This document shows, piece after piece, positions 1 through 6,496 of a stretch of DNA of 6,579 nt. The notes under the pieces are model-generated. The model was not told the origin of the DNA, made no database searches, and saw only the letters and a list, made by a program, of their open reading frames with translations. Origin of the DNA: Verrucomicrobiota bacterium (GTDB lineage: Bacteria > Verrucomicrobiota > Verrucomicrobiia > Opitutales > Opitutaceae); assembly GCA_030832235.1 (NCBI GenBank), contig JAURJO010000304.1, positions 1 to 6,579 of the forward strand, given 5' to 3'. The number at the start of each line of letters is the position of its first letter. Within the stretch, counting starts at the first letter, position 1. Both the position numbers and the translations under genes were made by a program.

Positions 1-2913
1 ATCGTCAACACGCAGCTGGCCACCGCAAAGTTCAAGGACGCCTACGAAGTGCGCGTCGACGCCGACAGCGAAGGGACCTTCCGCGCGGAGACGGACCTCA
101 ACCGCGTCATCATCCCCCGCAAACTCGCGGTGCGCTTCGCCGCGGTGCGCGACGACCGGAGGTTTTACCAGAAACCCGCCTTCGACGACGACCACCGGCA
201 ATACGGCGCCGTAACCTATCGCCCATGGGCGGGAGCGACCGTGCGCGGCTCGGTCGAGAGCGGCGGCCGCCGCGCGAACCGGCCCAACACGATTCCCCCG
301 GCCAGCACGATCGCGAGCTGGCTGAGCAACCAGCCGCTCATGGTCCAACGCATGCGCTCCGTGATCGCCGCCACCCCCGGGGCCAACCTGTCCGTGCCGG
401 ATGATTACCCCCTGATCTACAGCCCGATCGCCCAGTCGTGGCGTCCCGCCGGCACCACCAACGCCTACCTCACGACCGCGAGCATCCCTAACGACATGAA
501 GCTCGCGATCCTGCGCAACGCCGTCGTCTACCATGACAACAGCGCGGTGAATCCGCGGGTGATTTTCCATCCCAACATGTCGCGCCAGATCGCGGCTGTT
601 TATCTGCCGGGCTCGGTCAACCCGGGCGGTGCGGTAGGCGGAGGCAGCGCCATTGAGTCGAACGTTTCTGCCATAAACAACCCGCTCCTCGCCATGAATC
701 CCGACGGCGTGGGCGCGGCCCCCGCCTACAATTACTTCGTACCGGAGCAGCCATGGCGCAGCAACCCGGTGCAGATCCCCGTTTCCCTCACGAACCTCGC
801 GATGTTCGATTTCACCCGGCGGATGCTCTCCGGTGAAGCGGCGTTCCAGCACGACAAGTGGACCCACCACAATGTCGTGTTCGAGCAGACGATTCTCGGC
901 GGCCTCGCGGGCCTGGAACTCGCCTACGATCGGCAGATTTATCGCCGCAGCGCCTACGTTCCGTTTCAAAACTACTCCGGCATCTTCGTGGATCTCATGC
1001 AGGACTACCTCGGCCTCCCGAATCCCAATCTCGGCCGGCCGTTGCTGATGGACCGCGTCGGCATGGGAACCCTGAACGACGAGCGGGAATCCTTCCGCGC
1101 CACGACCTTCGCCAAGTTCGATCCCAAACGTCAGTGGTCGGACTCGCGTTTCGCCAGTTGGCTGGGGCGCCACACGTTCACCGCGATCGGCAGCTCGTAC
1201 GATCAGCGCCAGGAGTCCGCGAGCTGGGGACAATACTTCCAGAACACGAACGGAGGCTTCGTCTTCAGCGCTTCCGATCCCCTCGGGTCCAGCCGCCGCA
1301 AGGTGAACAACATCGTCTACCTTGGCGACTCGGTGCTCGGCGCCAAGTCGGAGAACCAGGTCCGGCTGACACCGCTCACTTCCCAGAAACTCTGGGATCC
1401 GGGCCGCACCATCGCACTGCGCACGTTCAACCCGACCACTGCCGCCTACGAGACCCTCAACCTCCAGACCGGCGCGGAAATGGAAGACCTTTCCCGCAGC
1501 ACCCAGAACGTCGAGACCCTCGCGGCCACGTGGAATGCCTCGTTTCTGCGCAACCACCTGATCGGTCTCTACGGCTGGCGGCAGGACTCCGTCGTTTCAG
1601 AGATCCGCCAGGCGTTGCCCGGCCCGAATCTCCTCGCCGACCGCGCCTCGATCACCACCCCCGCCGCGCTGCTCAACCGCATCGACGACCAGTTCCGCAC
1701 CACGTCATGGTCCGTCGTCGGCAAATGGCCCGATCGCTGGGTGCCGTTGCCTCTGGCGGGCAAGGTGAACGCCTATTACGGCGAGTCGGAAAACTTCAGC
1801 CTCGGGGCCACCGCCAACGACATCTACGGCGCGCAGCTCCCCTCGCCCTCCGGGCGCACGAAGGAGTACGGCCTCACGTTCAACCTGCTCGACTCGAAGT
1901 TCGTCGTCCGCCTCAACCGCTACGAGTGCGCGGTCGCCAACGGCGGCACCAGCTCGAAGTACTCCACGCTGGTGAACCAGGGCATCCTCAAGCCACTGGA
2001 GTTCCTCATCGAGGCCCAGCGGCTAGGCAACCAGGGCGCCGCCACCCCCAACTACACGCTGGCGATGGACGCTCTCAGCCGACTCAACGCGATCATCCCC
2101 GCGCGCACCCGCACATCAGCGAGCCTCGACGCGCCCGCCTCGGGCGGGGACTATGCCCGCACCGACATCCCGAACCTCGGCGACACCCAGGACATTCTCG
2201 GCCGCGGCAACGAGATCGAGCTCACCTGGAACCCGCACGACAACTGGCGCGTCGCCCTCAACGTCGCGAACCAGGAGACCGTCATCGACAACTACAGCCC
2301 GCGCCTCGCCGAGCTCTGGTCCAAGGTCGCGCCGATCCTCGGTTCGGGCGGCCTCATCGGACACCTGCGCTATTTCAACGACGCGGCCTCCGTTCCGCCG
2401 AATTTCATTAGCCACCCGGCCCCGGTCCCGGGCGACGGCCAAATGACGGTCGCGCAGTGGATCGAGACCAACGTGCTGTCGTCCTACCGGAACCAGAAGA
2501 AACAGGAAGGGCGCGTCTCCACCGAACAGCGCGCCTGGCGGATTAATCTCGTGACCAATTACAGTTTCACCCGCGGCGCCTTGAAGGGTTTCGGCATCGG
2601 CTCCGCCGTGCGCTGGCAGGACGGCGCGGTGATTGGGTACCCGACCGAATTGGTCGGCGACACCCTGGTGGCCGACATCAACCGCCCCCATATCGCCCCG
2701 GCGATCACCAACCTCGACGCATGGATGCGCTACAAGCGCCGCCTGTTCCGTGACCGGATCGATTGGACGCTCGAATTGCGCGTGCAGAACCTGAACCACA
2801 CCGCCCAGGACCTCATCCCGGTGCGCTCCGAGCTCACCACCGCCTACCGCGTGGCCCAGTACCGGGTAGGCCCACCCCGCGTCTGGTCCCTCGGCAATTC
2901 GTTCAAGTTCTGA
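1..2913 (+). CDS. TonB-dependent receptor, C-terminal beta-barrel part (5' end outside window)
   Basis: Outer-membrane, TonB-dependent receptor barrel that would import a bulky or scarce ligand using energy passed from the inner membrane by TonB/ExbBD. The frame is open from base 1, so the signal peptide, TonB box and most or all of the plug domain lie upstream; the GTG/ATG codons inside are not starts. The visible 970 residues alternate polar and aromatic or hydrophobic residues as barrel strands do. They carry stretches I recognise from Opitutaceae-type receptors: ANRPNTIPP near window residues 92-100, a strand rich in EIELTWNP/NWRVALNVAN around 2215-2270, and a closing segment RVWSLGNSFKF. 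The protein ends on Phe, as outer-membrane barrels do for recognition by the BAM assembly machinery. Its ligand cannot be told from sequence. It is followed by a 242-bp gap with a strong hairpin, so it is probably the end of its own transcription unit. Family call is firm; substrate is unknown. Confidence 0.88.
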   Translation: MVNTQLATAKFKDAYEVRVDADSEGTFRAETDLNRVIIPRKLAVRFAAVRDDRRFYQKPAFDDDHRQYGAVTYRPWAGATVRGSVESGGRRANRPNTIPPASTIASWLSNQPLMVQRMRSVIAATPGANLSVPDDYPLIYSPIAQSWRPAGTTNAYLTTASIPNDMKLAILRNAVVYHDNSAVNPRVIFHPNMSRQIAAVYLPGSVNPGGAVGGGSAIESNVSAINNPLLAMNPDGVGAAPAYNYFVPEQPWRSNPVQIPVSLTNLAMFDFTRRMLSGEAAFQHDKWTHHNVVFEQTILGGLAGLELAYDRQIYRRSAYVPFQNYSGIFVDLMQDYLGLPNPNLGRPLLMDRVGMGTLNDERESFRATTFAKFDPKRQWSDSRFASWLGRHTFTAIGSSYDQRQESASWGQYFQNTNGGFVFSASDPLGSSRRKVNNIVYLGDSVLGAKSENQVRLTPLTSQKLWDPGRTIALRTFNPTTAAYETLNLQTGAEMEDLSRSTQNVETLAATWNASFLRNHLIGLYGWRQDSVVSEIRQALPGPNLLADRASITTPAALLNRIDDQFRTTSWSVVGKWPDRWVPLPLAGKVNAYYGESENFSLGATANDIYGAQLPSPSGRTKEYGLTFNLLDSKFVVRLNRYECAVANGGTSSKYSTLVNQGILKPLEFLIEAQRLGNQGAATPNYTLAMDALSRLNAIIPARTRTSASLDAPASGGDYARTDIPNLGDTQDILGRGNEIELTWNPHDNWRVALNVANQETVIDNYSPRLAELWSKVAPILGSGGLIGHLRYFNDAASVPPNFISHPAPVPGDGQMTVAQWIETNVLSSYRNQKKQEGRVSTEQRAWRINLVTNYSFTRGALKGFGIGSAVRWQDGAVIGYPTELVGDTLVADINRPHIAPAITNLDAWMRYKRRLFRDRIDWTLELRVQNLNHTAQDLIPVRSELTTAYRVAQYRVGPPRVWSLGNSFKF

Positions 2914-2928
2914 CCCGCCTCCGGCCCG

Positions 2929-2987
2929 ATGGGGTCAGGGCGTTCGTTGTTTAATCCGACCGAAAACATTGAACGCCCTGACCCCAT
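2929..2987. repeat. Long imperfect palindrome, REP-like hairpin
   Basis: A perfect 17-bp inverted repeat, ATGGGGTCAGGGCGTTC at 2929-2945 and its complement at 2971-2987. Inside it, after a 2-nt internal loop, TGTTT (2948-2952) pairs with AAACA (2964-2968), leaving an 11-nt apical loop. It begins 15 bp after the receptor stop codon. The GGGGTCAGG...CCTGACCCC termini resemble the intergenic palindromes associated with REP-type Y1 (IS200-like) transposases; that resemblance is from memory. It lacks a T-run on either side, so it is not a standard intrinsic terminator, though such a stem could still stabilise the 3' end of the receptor mRNA or slow polymerase. No transposase gene is present in the window. 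Confidence 0.8.
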
Positions 2988-3008
2988 GACGGGGGCGCCC
3001 TGAAGGCG

Positions 3009-3038
3009 ATAACCCGTTTTCCCGAATCTTGCGTCTCA
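3009..3038 (+). promoter_or_regulatory. ECF-sigma-type promoter P1 upstream of the transporter operon
   Basis: ATAACCC at 3009-3015 as a -35 element, a 16-nt spacer, then CGTCTCA at 3032-3038 as a -10 element. An AAC-containing -35 and a CGTC-containing -10 are the general signature of promoters read by ECF sigma factors. The same two blocks with the same spacing recur at 6443-6472, and the match extends to ATAACCCGTTT and TGCGTCTCA. Transcription would start near 3044-3046. Because the ECF sigma gene is third-party to no other nearby regulator and lies in the operon downstream, autoregulation is the simplest inference. Confidence 0.62.
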
Positions 3039-3155
3039 TCGGTGCTCCCGCTCGTGTCGACTTCCTCCCCGCAACCTCCGCATTGACCGACTTCTTTCCG
3101 AAACCGGTCGCGGCCCACGGTTTGCCGCCCGAACGGCGAGCGTCGGAATAAAATC

Positions 3156-4700
3156 ATGCCGCTCCCCCAGGAAGAACCCACACCCCGAAGCAACCTCTCG
3201 GAAGCGGAGGAGCGATTTGATCGCTTGCGGAGGCGGCTGGGCTGGTACCTCGCGCCGGCGGTGCTCATGGCGCTCTGGTTTCTGCCGATCCCGGGCCTCT
3301 CCGAACCGGCGAGGCACCTTTTCGCCATCGTCGGGATGACGCTGACCCTTTGGATCACCGAGGCGATTCCGCTGGCGGCGACGGCGTTGCTCGCCCCGGC
3401 GCTTTGTGTGGCCACCGGACTCGGTTCGGCCCGGGAGGTCTTCCGACCCTTCTCCGACCCGGTTGTTTTTCTGTTCATCGGCAGCTTTCTAATGAGCGAG
3501 GCCATGTTAAAACACGGGCTGAACCGGCGTTTCGCGTTTGGTCTGCTCACGCTGCCCTGGATCACCGCGAGCCCGGGGCGCCTGTATGCGGCGTTCGCGG
3601 GAATCACCGCGGTGATTTCCATGTGGGTATCCAACGCGGCCGCTACGGCGATGATGCTTCCCATCGCCCTGTCGATCCTCGCCGAACTCGGCCTGCGGCA
3701 AGGCGCGGCCAATTTTCGCGCCACCCCTTATGCGGCGGGCTTGATGCTGATCACCGCCTTCGCGGCCTCGGTGGGTGGCATGGCCACGCCGGTCGGCACA
3801 CCCCCCAACCTCATCGGCATCGGGGCGGTGGAGCGGCTGCTCGGGTACAAGATCACGTTCTTCGAGTGGATGCGGCTCGGCCTTCCGGTTGCGGTGGTGT
3901 TGACGGTTTTCCTGGTCTGGCGATTCGGGCGGCACTGCCCGTTCCCCAACTTTCCCCTGGCCGACAGTCGCCCTCTGCTGGAGAAGGAGCGGGCGAAAAT
4001 CGGCCCCTGGACCCGGGGCCAACGGAATGTTGTGGGCGTGTTCATCGGCGCCGTCGCGTTCTGGATGCTTCCCGGGCTGATCGCCGGATTCTCCGAACGT
4101 GGCGCGGCGGATCCCGTCTTCCTCTGGATCAATGCCCGCGCGCCGGAGAGCATCATCGGCCTGCTGGCCGCTTCCCTGCTCTTTATCCTGCCGGCGGACA
4201 CGAAACGGGAGTCTTTCACGCTTGAGTGGCGCGATGCCGCCGGCATCGACTGGGGCACCATCCTGCTATTCGCGGGCGGCATGTGCCTCGGCGAACTGAT
4301 GTTCTCCACCGGCCTCGCCCACTGGATCGGTGCGGGACTCGCCACCATCTTCCAAAGCCATTCGGTCGTAGGACTGACCCTGCTCTTCACCGCGATCGGG
4401 ATCGTCGTCAGCGAAACCACCACCAACACGGCCTCGGCCACGATGGTGGTGCCCATCGCGATCGCGGTCGCGCAGGCGGCGGGAGTCGATCCCCTGAAGC
4501 CGGCCCTCGCCGCCTGTCTGGGCTGCTCGATGGGCTTCCTCCTGCCCGTCTCCACCGGGCCGAACGCGATGGCGTACGGAACGGGCTGCGTTCCCCTGAA
4601 ATCCATGATGCGCCACGGCGTGTGGCTCGATCTGGCCGGATGGGTGGTGATCGTCATCACGGTGCTGTTGCTGGGGCCATCCATGCCCGCCAAACCATGA
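3156..4700 (+). CDS. DASS/SLC13-family anion symporter (INDY-like)
   Basis: Inner-membrane transporter of the divalent anion:sodium symporter family, whose members take up C4-dicarboxylates, citrate or sulfate with Na+. The 514-residue length is typical. After a cytoplasmic charged N-terminus of about 30 residues come roughly 11-12 hydrophobic segments in two related halves. The two helix-hairpin signature motifs are visible: MWVSNAAATAMMLP at residues 156-169 (SNA at 159-161 where INDY-type proteins have SNT), followed by GGMATPVGTPPNLI at 207-220; and ETTTNTASATMVVP at 420-433 (TNT at 423-425), followed by LPVSTGPNAMAYGTG at 463-477. These regions form the substrate and Na+ sites in the family. 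The start at 3156 is the only one available after the in-frame stop at 3084, with a weak GGAA 7 nt upstream. The stop overlaps the sigma gene start (ATGA). The substrate cannot be assigned: dicarboxylate, citrate, sulfate and related anions remain possible. Confidence 0.9.
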   Translation: MPLPQEEPTPRSNLSEAEERFDRLRRRLGWYLAPAVLMALWFLPIPGLSEPARHLFAIVGMTLTLWITEAIPLAATALLAPALCVATGLGSAREVFRPFSDPVVFLFIGSFLMSEAMLKHGLNRRFAFGLLTLPWITASPGRLYAAFAGITAVISMWVSNAAATAMMLPIALSILAELGLRQGAANFRATPYAAGLMLITAFAASVGGMATPVGTPPNLIGIGAVERLLGYKITFFEWMRLGLPVAVVLTVFLVWRFGRHCPFPNFPLADSRPLLEKERAKIGPWTRGQRNVVGVFIGAVAFWMLPGLIAGFSERGAADPVFLWINARAPESIIGLLAASLLFILPADTKRESFTLEWRDAAGIDWGTILLFAGGMCLGELMFSTGLAHWIGAGLATIFQSHSVVGLTLLFTAIGIVVSETTTNTASATMVVPIAIAVAQAAGVDPLKPALAACLGCSMGFLLPVSTGPNAMAYGTGCVPLKSMMRHGVWLDLAGWVVIVITVLLLGPSMPAKP

Positions 4701-5317
4701 GCAACGAGGCCAGGCGTCTCCGCACGCTCCCACAGGCCGGAGGCGCTCCGGCAACCGACGAGGCCGAGGTCTCGCGCTGGTTCGAACGCGAGGTGCAGCC
4801 TCATGAGCCCGCGCTCCGCGCCTACCTGCAGGCGCGCTTTCCCACGCTGGGCGAGCACGACGACCTCGTGCAGGAAACCTACACCCGCCTCCTCCGCGAG
4901 CGCGCCCGATGCGACGTCCGGCACCCGCGCGCGTTTCTCTTCACCGCGGCGCGCAACGCGGCCTACGATCTCTTCCGCCGGAGGGGCGCCAAGCCGACCG
5001 AGGCCGTGACGGAAGCAATCGAGCTGACGGCGCTCTCCGAACAGCCGGGCACGGCCGAACAGTTTGATCAGCGGCTGGAACTGGAGGTTCTCGCCGAGGC
5101 GGTGCGCGCCCTGCCCGAACGTTGCCGGCAGGTGATCATGCTGCGCTACCTCGACAATCTCACCTACAAGGAAATCGGCGCCCAACTGGGCATATCACCC
5201 GAAACCGTGAAGGTTCACATGGCCAAGGGCATGCGGCGGTGCGCCGCGTTTTTCGCCGACCGCGGTCTCATCGAGGGCGCACCGCGCACCTCCGGCGAGC
5301 GAGGGAGCCCCGCATGA
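4697..5317 (+). CDS. ECF sigma factor, FecI-like
   Basis: Extracytoplasmic-function RNA polymerase sigma factor of 206 residues. Region 2 spans about residues 27-95: the core-binding LGEHDDLVQETYTRLLR at 51-67, then the HPRAFLFTAARNAAYDLFRRR stretch at 76-96, which contacts the -10 element. A linker at about 97-128 lacks a sigma-3 domain. Region 4 is at about 134-185, with the helix-turn-helix LTYKEIGAQLGISPETVKVHM at 155-175 that reads the -35 element. The start ATG overlaps the transporter stop as ATGA; a longer open frame extends upstream to 4226, but that part is an out-of-frame shadow of the transporter gene with Arg/His-rich nonsense composition, so 4697 is the credible start. No good Shine-Dalgarno precedes it, which fits translational coupling. 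The FecR-type gene follows with another ATGA overlap. It probably recognises the two ATAACCC-N16-CGTCTCA sites that bracket the operon. The exact ECF subgroup was not determined. Confidence 0.92.
   Translation: MSNEARRLRTLPQAGGAPATDEAEVSRWFEREVQPHEPALRAYLQARFPTLGEHDDLVQETYTRLLRERARCDVRHPRAFLFTAARNAAYDLFRRRGAKPTEAVTEAIELTALSEQPGTAEQFDQRLELEVLAEAVRALPERCRQVIMLRYLDNLTYKEIGAQLGISPETVKVHMAKGMRRCAAFFADRGLIEGAPRTSGERGSPA
5303..5307 (+). promoter_or_regulatory. Ribosome binding site for the FecR-type gene
   Basis: GGGAG (within GAGGGAG, 5301-5307) lies 6 nt before the ATG at 5314, inside the last codons of the sigma gene. It is the clearest Shine-Dalgarno in the window and supports 5314 over the much earlier in-frame ATG at 5122, which sits inside the sigma region-4 coding sequence. 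Confidence 0.7.
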
Positions 5318-6405
5318 CACCGGCATCCGGACCCGAGGATCACGACGACCCGGTCGAGGAGGTGGCGGCGAACTGGCTTACCCTCCGCTCCGAGGGACTT
5401 TCCTCCTCCCAAAGACGGGAGTTCGAACGCTGGCGACAGGCCGATCCGCGCCATGCGGCGGCGGTAGCCAGACTGGAGGCCGCATGCGACCTTCTGGAGA
5501 AAATGCCGAGGGTGCGCGCGGACCTTCAGCCGGTCATCACCTTTCCGGCCCCTGTTCGCCCGACGGATCGAAACGCCGGACGCCCAGGCCGCAGTTGGCG
5601 TAACGCGGCCGCCGCCGCCGCCGCGGTCATCATCACGCTCGTTGCGTTGCGACCCTGGCGCCCGATCTCGCCGACCTCCCAGTCCCACGCGACCTCGGCC
5701 GGCGGCTACGAGAGGGTCGTCCTGGGCGACGGCTCCGTGGTCGAGTTGAACGCGAGCACCGAGGTTCGAGTCGTTCTCGCTGCCGACGAACGACGGGTTT
5801 CGCTGCTCAGCGGGGAGGCGCACTTCACCGTTAAACCCGATCCGGGCCGAGTATTTGTGGTAGAGGCGGCGGGCGTCTCGGTCCGCGCCGTCGGCACGGC
5901 GTTCAATGTCCTGCTCGGCTCCGGGGCGGTTGAGGTGCTCGTGACCGAGGGCAAGGTCGCCGTGGTCGACCGCCCGGCCGCCACCACCAGCCCGCCGCCT
6001 CCGGCCGGCAGCTCCCCCGGAGAGAGCGCCCAACGGGGCTTTTCCGCGTTCCTCGAGGCGCACGAACGCGCGCGGATCCCGGCGCCCATGGTTGCGGATG
6101 CCGCCCCCGCCAAGGGCACCGCCGTCATCGAGAAGGTGACGCCCGAAGCCGTCCGACGGGCGCTTTCCTGGCAGGAACGCCGGCTGGTTTTCGCCGAGAC
6201 GCCGCTCCGGGATGTCGCCACCGAGTTCAACCGCCGCAACCGTATCCAGATCCTGCTCGGCGACGACCGGATCGGGACGCGCCCGGTGGGAGGGGCCTTC
6301 GCCGCCGACAACGTCGAGGGATTCCTCCGGCTGCTGGAATCGAGCGGCCGCATCGCGCTCGAGCGAAGAGACGAGAATACCGTCGTGCTGCGCGCGAAGG
6401 ACTGA
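5314..6405 (+). CDS. FecR-family transmembrane sigma regulator
   Basis: Inner-membrane regulator of the adjacent ECF sigma factor, 363 residues. In the FecR family the cytoplasmic N-terminus holds or activates the sigma factor and the periplasmic part receives the signal from an outer-membrane receptor. Visible order: an N-terminal FecR-type domain at about 14-62 (AANWLTLRSEGLSSSQRREF, then FERWRQADPRHAAAVARL); a basic stretch and one membrane segment at about 97-112 starting with seven alanines; the periplasmic FecR domain at about 130-220, with YERVVLGDGSVVELNASTEV and the conserved VRAVGTAFNV at 190-199; a Pro/Ser/Ala-rich linker at about 221-270; and a C-terminal STN-like domain at about 287-360 (LVFAETPLRDVATEFNRRN). 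Positive charges before the membrane segment fit an N-in topology. It is translationally coupled to the sigma gene. The intact C-terminal domain implies a receptor partner, most likely the gene starting just downstream. Confidence 0.9.
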   Translation: MTPASGPEDHDDPVEEVAANWLTLRSEGLSSSQRREFERWRQADPRHAAAVARLEAACDLLEKMPRVRADLQPVITFPAPVRPTDRNAGRPGRSWRNAAAAAAAVIITLVALRPWRPISPTSQSHATSAGGYERVVLGDGSVVELNASTEVRVVLAADERRVSLLSGEAHFTVKPDPGRVFVVEAAGVSVRAVGTAFNVLLGSGAVEVLVTEGKVAVVDRPAATTSPPPPAGSSPGESAQRGFSAFLEAHERARIPAPMVADAAPAKGTAVIEKVTPEAVRRALSWQERRLVFAETPLRDVATEFNRRNRIQILLGDDRIGTRPVGGAFAADNVEGFLRLLESSGRIALERRDENTVVLRAKD

Positions 6406-6442
6406 CGAGCAGACCGGATCCGCAGGCAAGGTGCTCATGCGT

Positions 6443-6472
6443 ATAACCCGTTTGGTCCGCGGCTGCGTCTCA
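6443..6472 (+). promoter_or_regulatory. ECF-sigma-type promoter P2 upstream of the downstream exported protein
   Basis: ATAACCC at 6443-6449, a 16-nt spacer, and CGTCTCA at 6466-6472: the same elements and spacing as the site at 3009-3038, while most of the spacer and flanks differ. Conserved blocks with a divergent spacer are what a sigma recognition site should look like. Predicted transcription start is near 6478-6480, about 18 nt before the ATG at 6497. The site begins 37 bp after the FecR stop codon. Confidence 0.65.
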
Positions 6473-6496
6473 GGGGCGCGCATCCTGCCCCTGCTG

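Larger units (their letters stand above)
2914..3155 (+). other. Intergenic region: hairpin, promoter and transporter leader
   Basis: This is the only sizeable gap without a gene. From left to right it holds the long palindrome, a 21-bp linker including the self-complementary GGGCGCCC (2993-3000), the ECF-type promoter, and a leader of roughly 110 nt up to the transporter ATG. The leader contains two small possible stems: AAACCG (3101-3106) with CGGTTT (3118-3123), and GCCG (3124-3127) with CGGC (3134-3137). The transporter frame is closed by TGA at 3084-3086 and has no ATG, GTG or TTG between there and 3156. No known riboswitch or small gene was recognised. Confidence 0.6.

Noticed and set aside
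858..2411. A 517-codon open frame on the + strand inside the receptor gene
   Set aside because: It is an out-of-frame shadow: Arg/His/Pro-rich composition with no domain pattern, inside a gene with clear beta-barrel sequence. Long empty frames are expected at this GC content.
2116..2799. A 227-codon open frame on the - strand opposite the receptor barrel
   Set aside because: It is a mirror of the receptor reading frame with no recognisable family and no gene context.
2929..2987. The palindrome as a standard rho-independent terminator
   Set aside because: The stem is strong, but neither side has a run of T after it, so only an atypical role in termination or mRNA stability can be suggested.
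4226..4696. N-terminal extension of the sigma factor frame
   Set aside because: The extra 157 codons overlap the transporter in another frame and read as Arg/His-rich nonsense; the ATGA start at 4697 gives a normal ECF length of 206 residues.
3728..5185. A 485-codon open frame on the - strand
   Set aside because: It lies antisense to the transporter and sigma genes, crosses their junction and shows no recognisable protein features; both + strand genes have clear family motifs.
6407..6436. A possible hairpin between FecR and the next gene (GAGCA...TGCTC, with CGGATCCG inside)
   Set aside because: The stem is only 5 bp with a large loop, and the inner 8-bp palindrome is too short; there is no T-run. 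It is not convincing as a terminator or operator.
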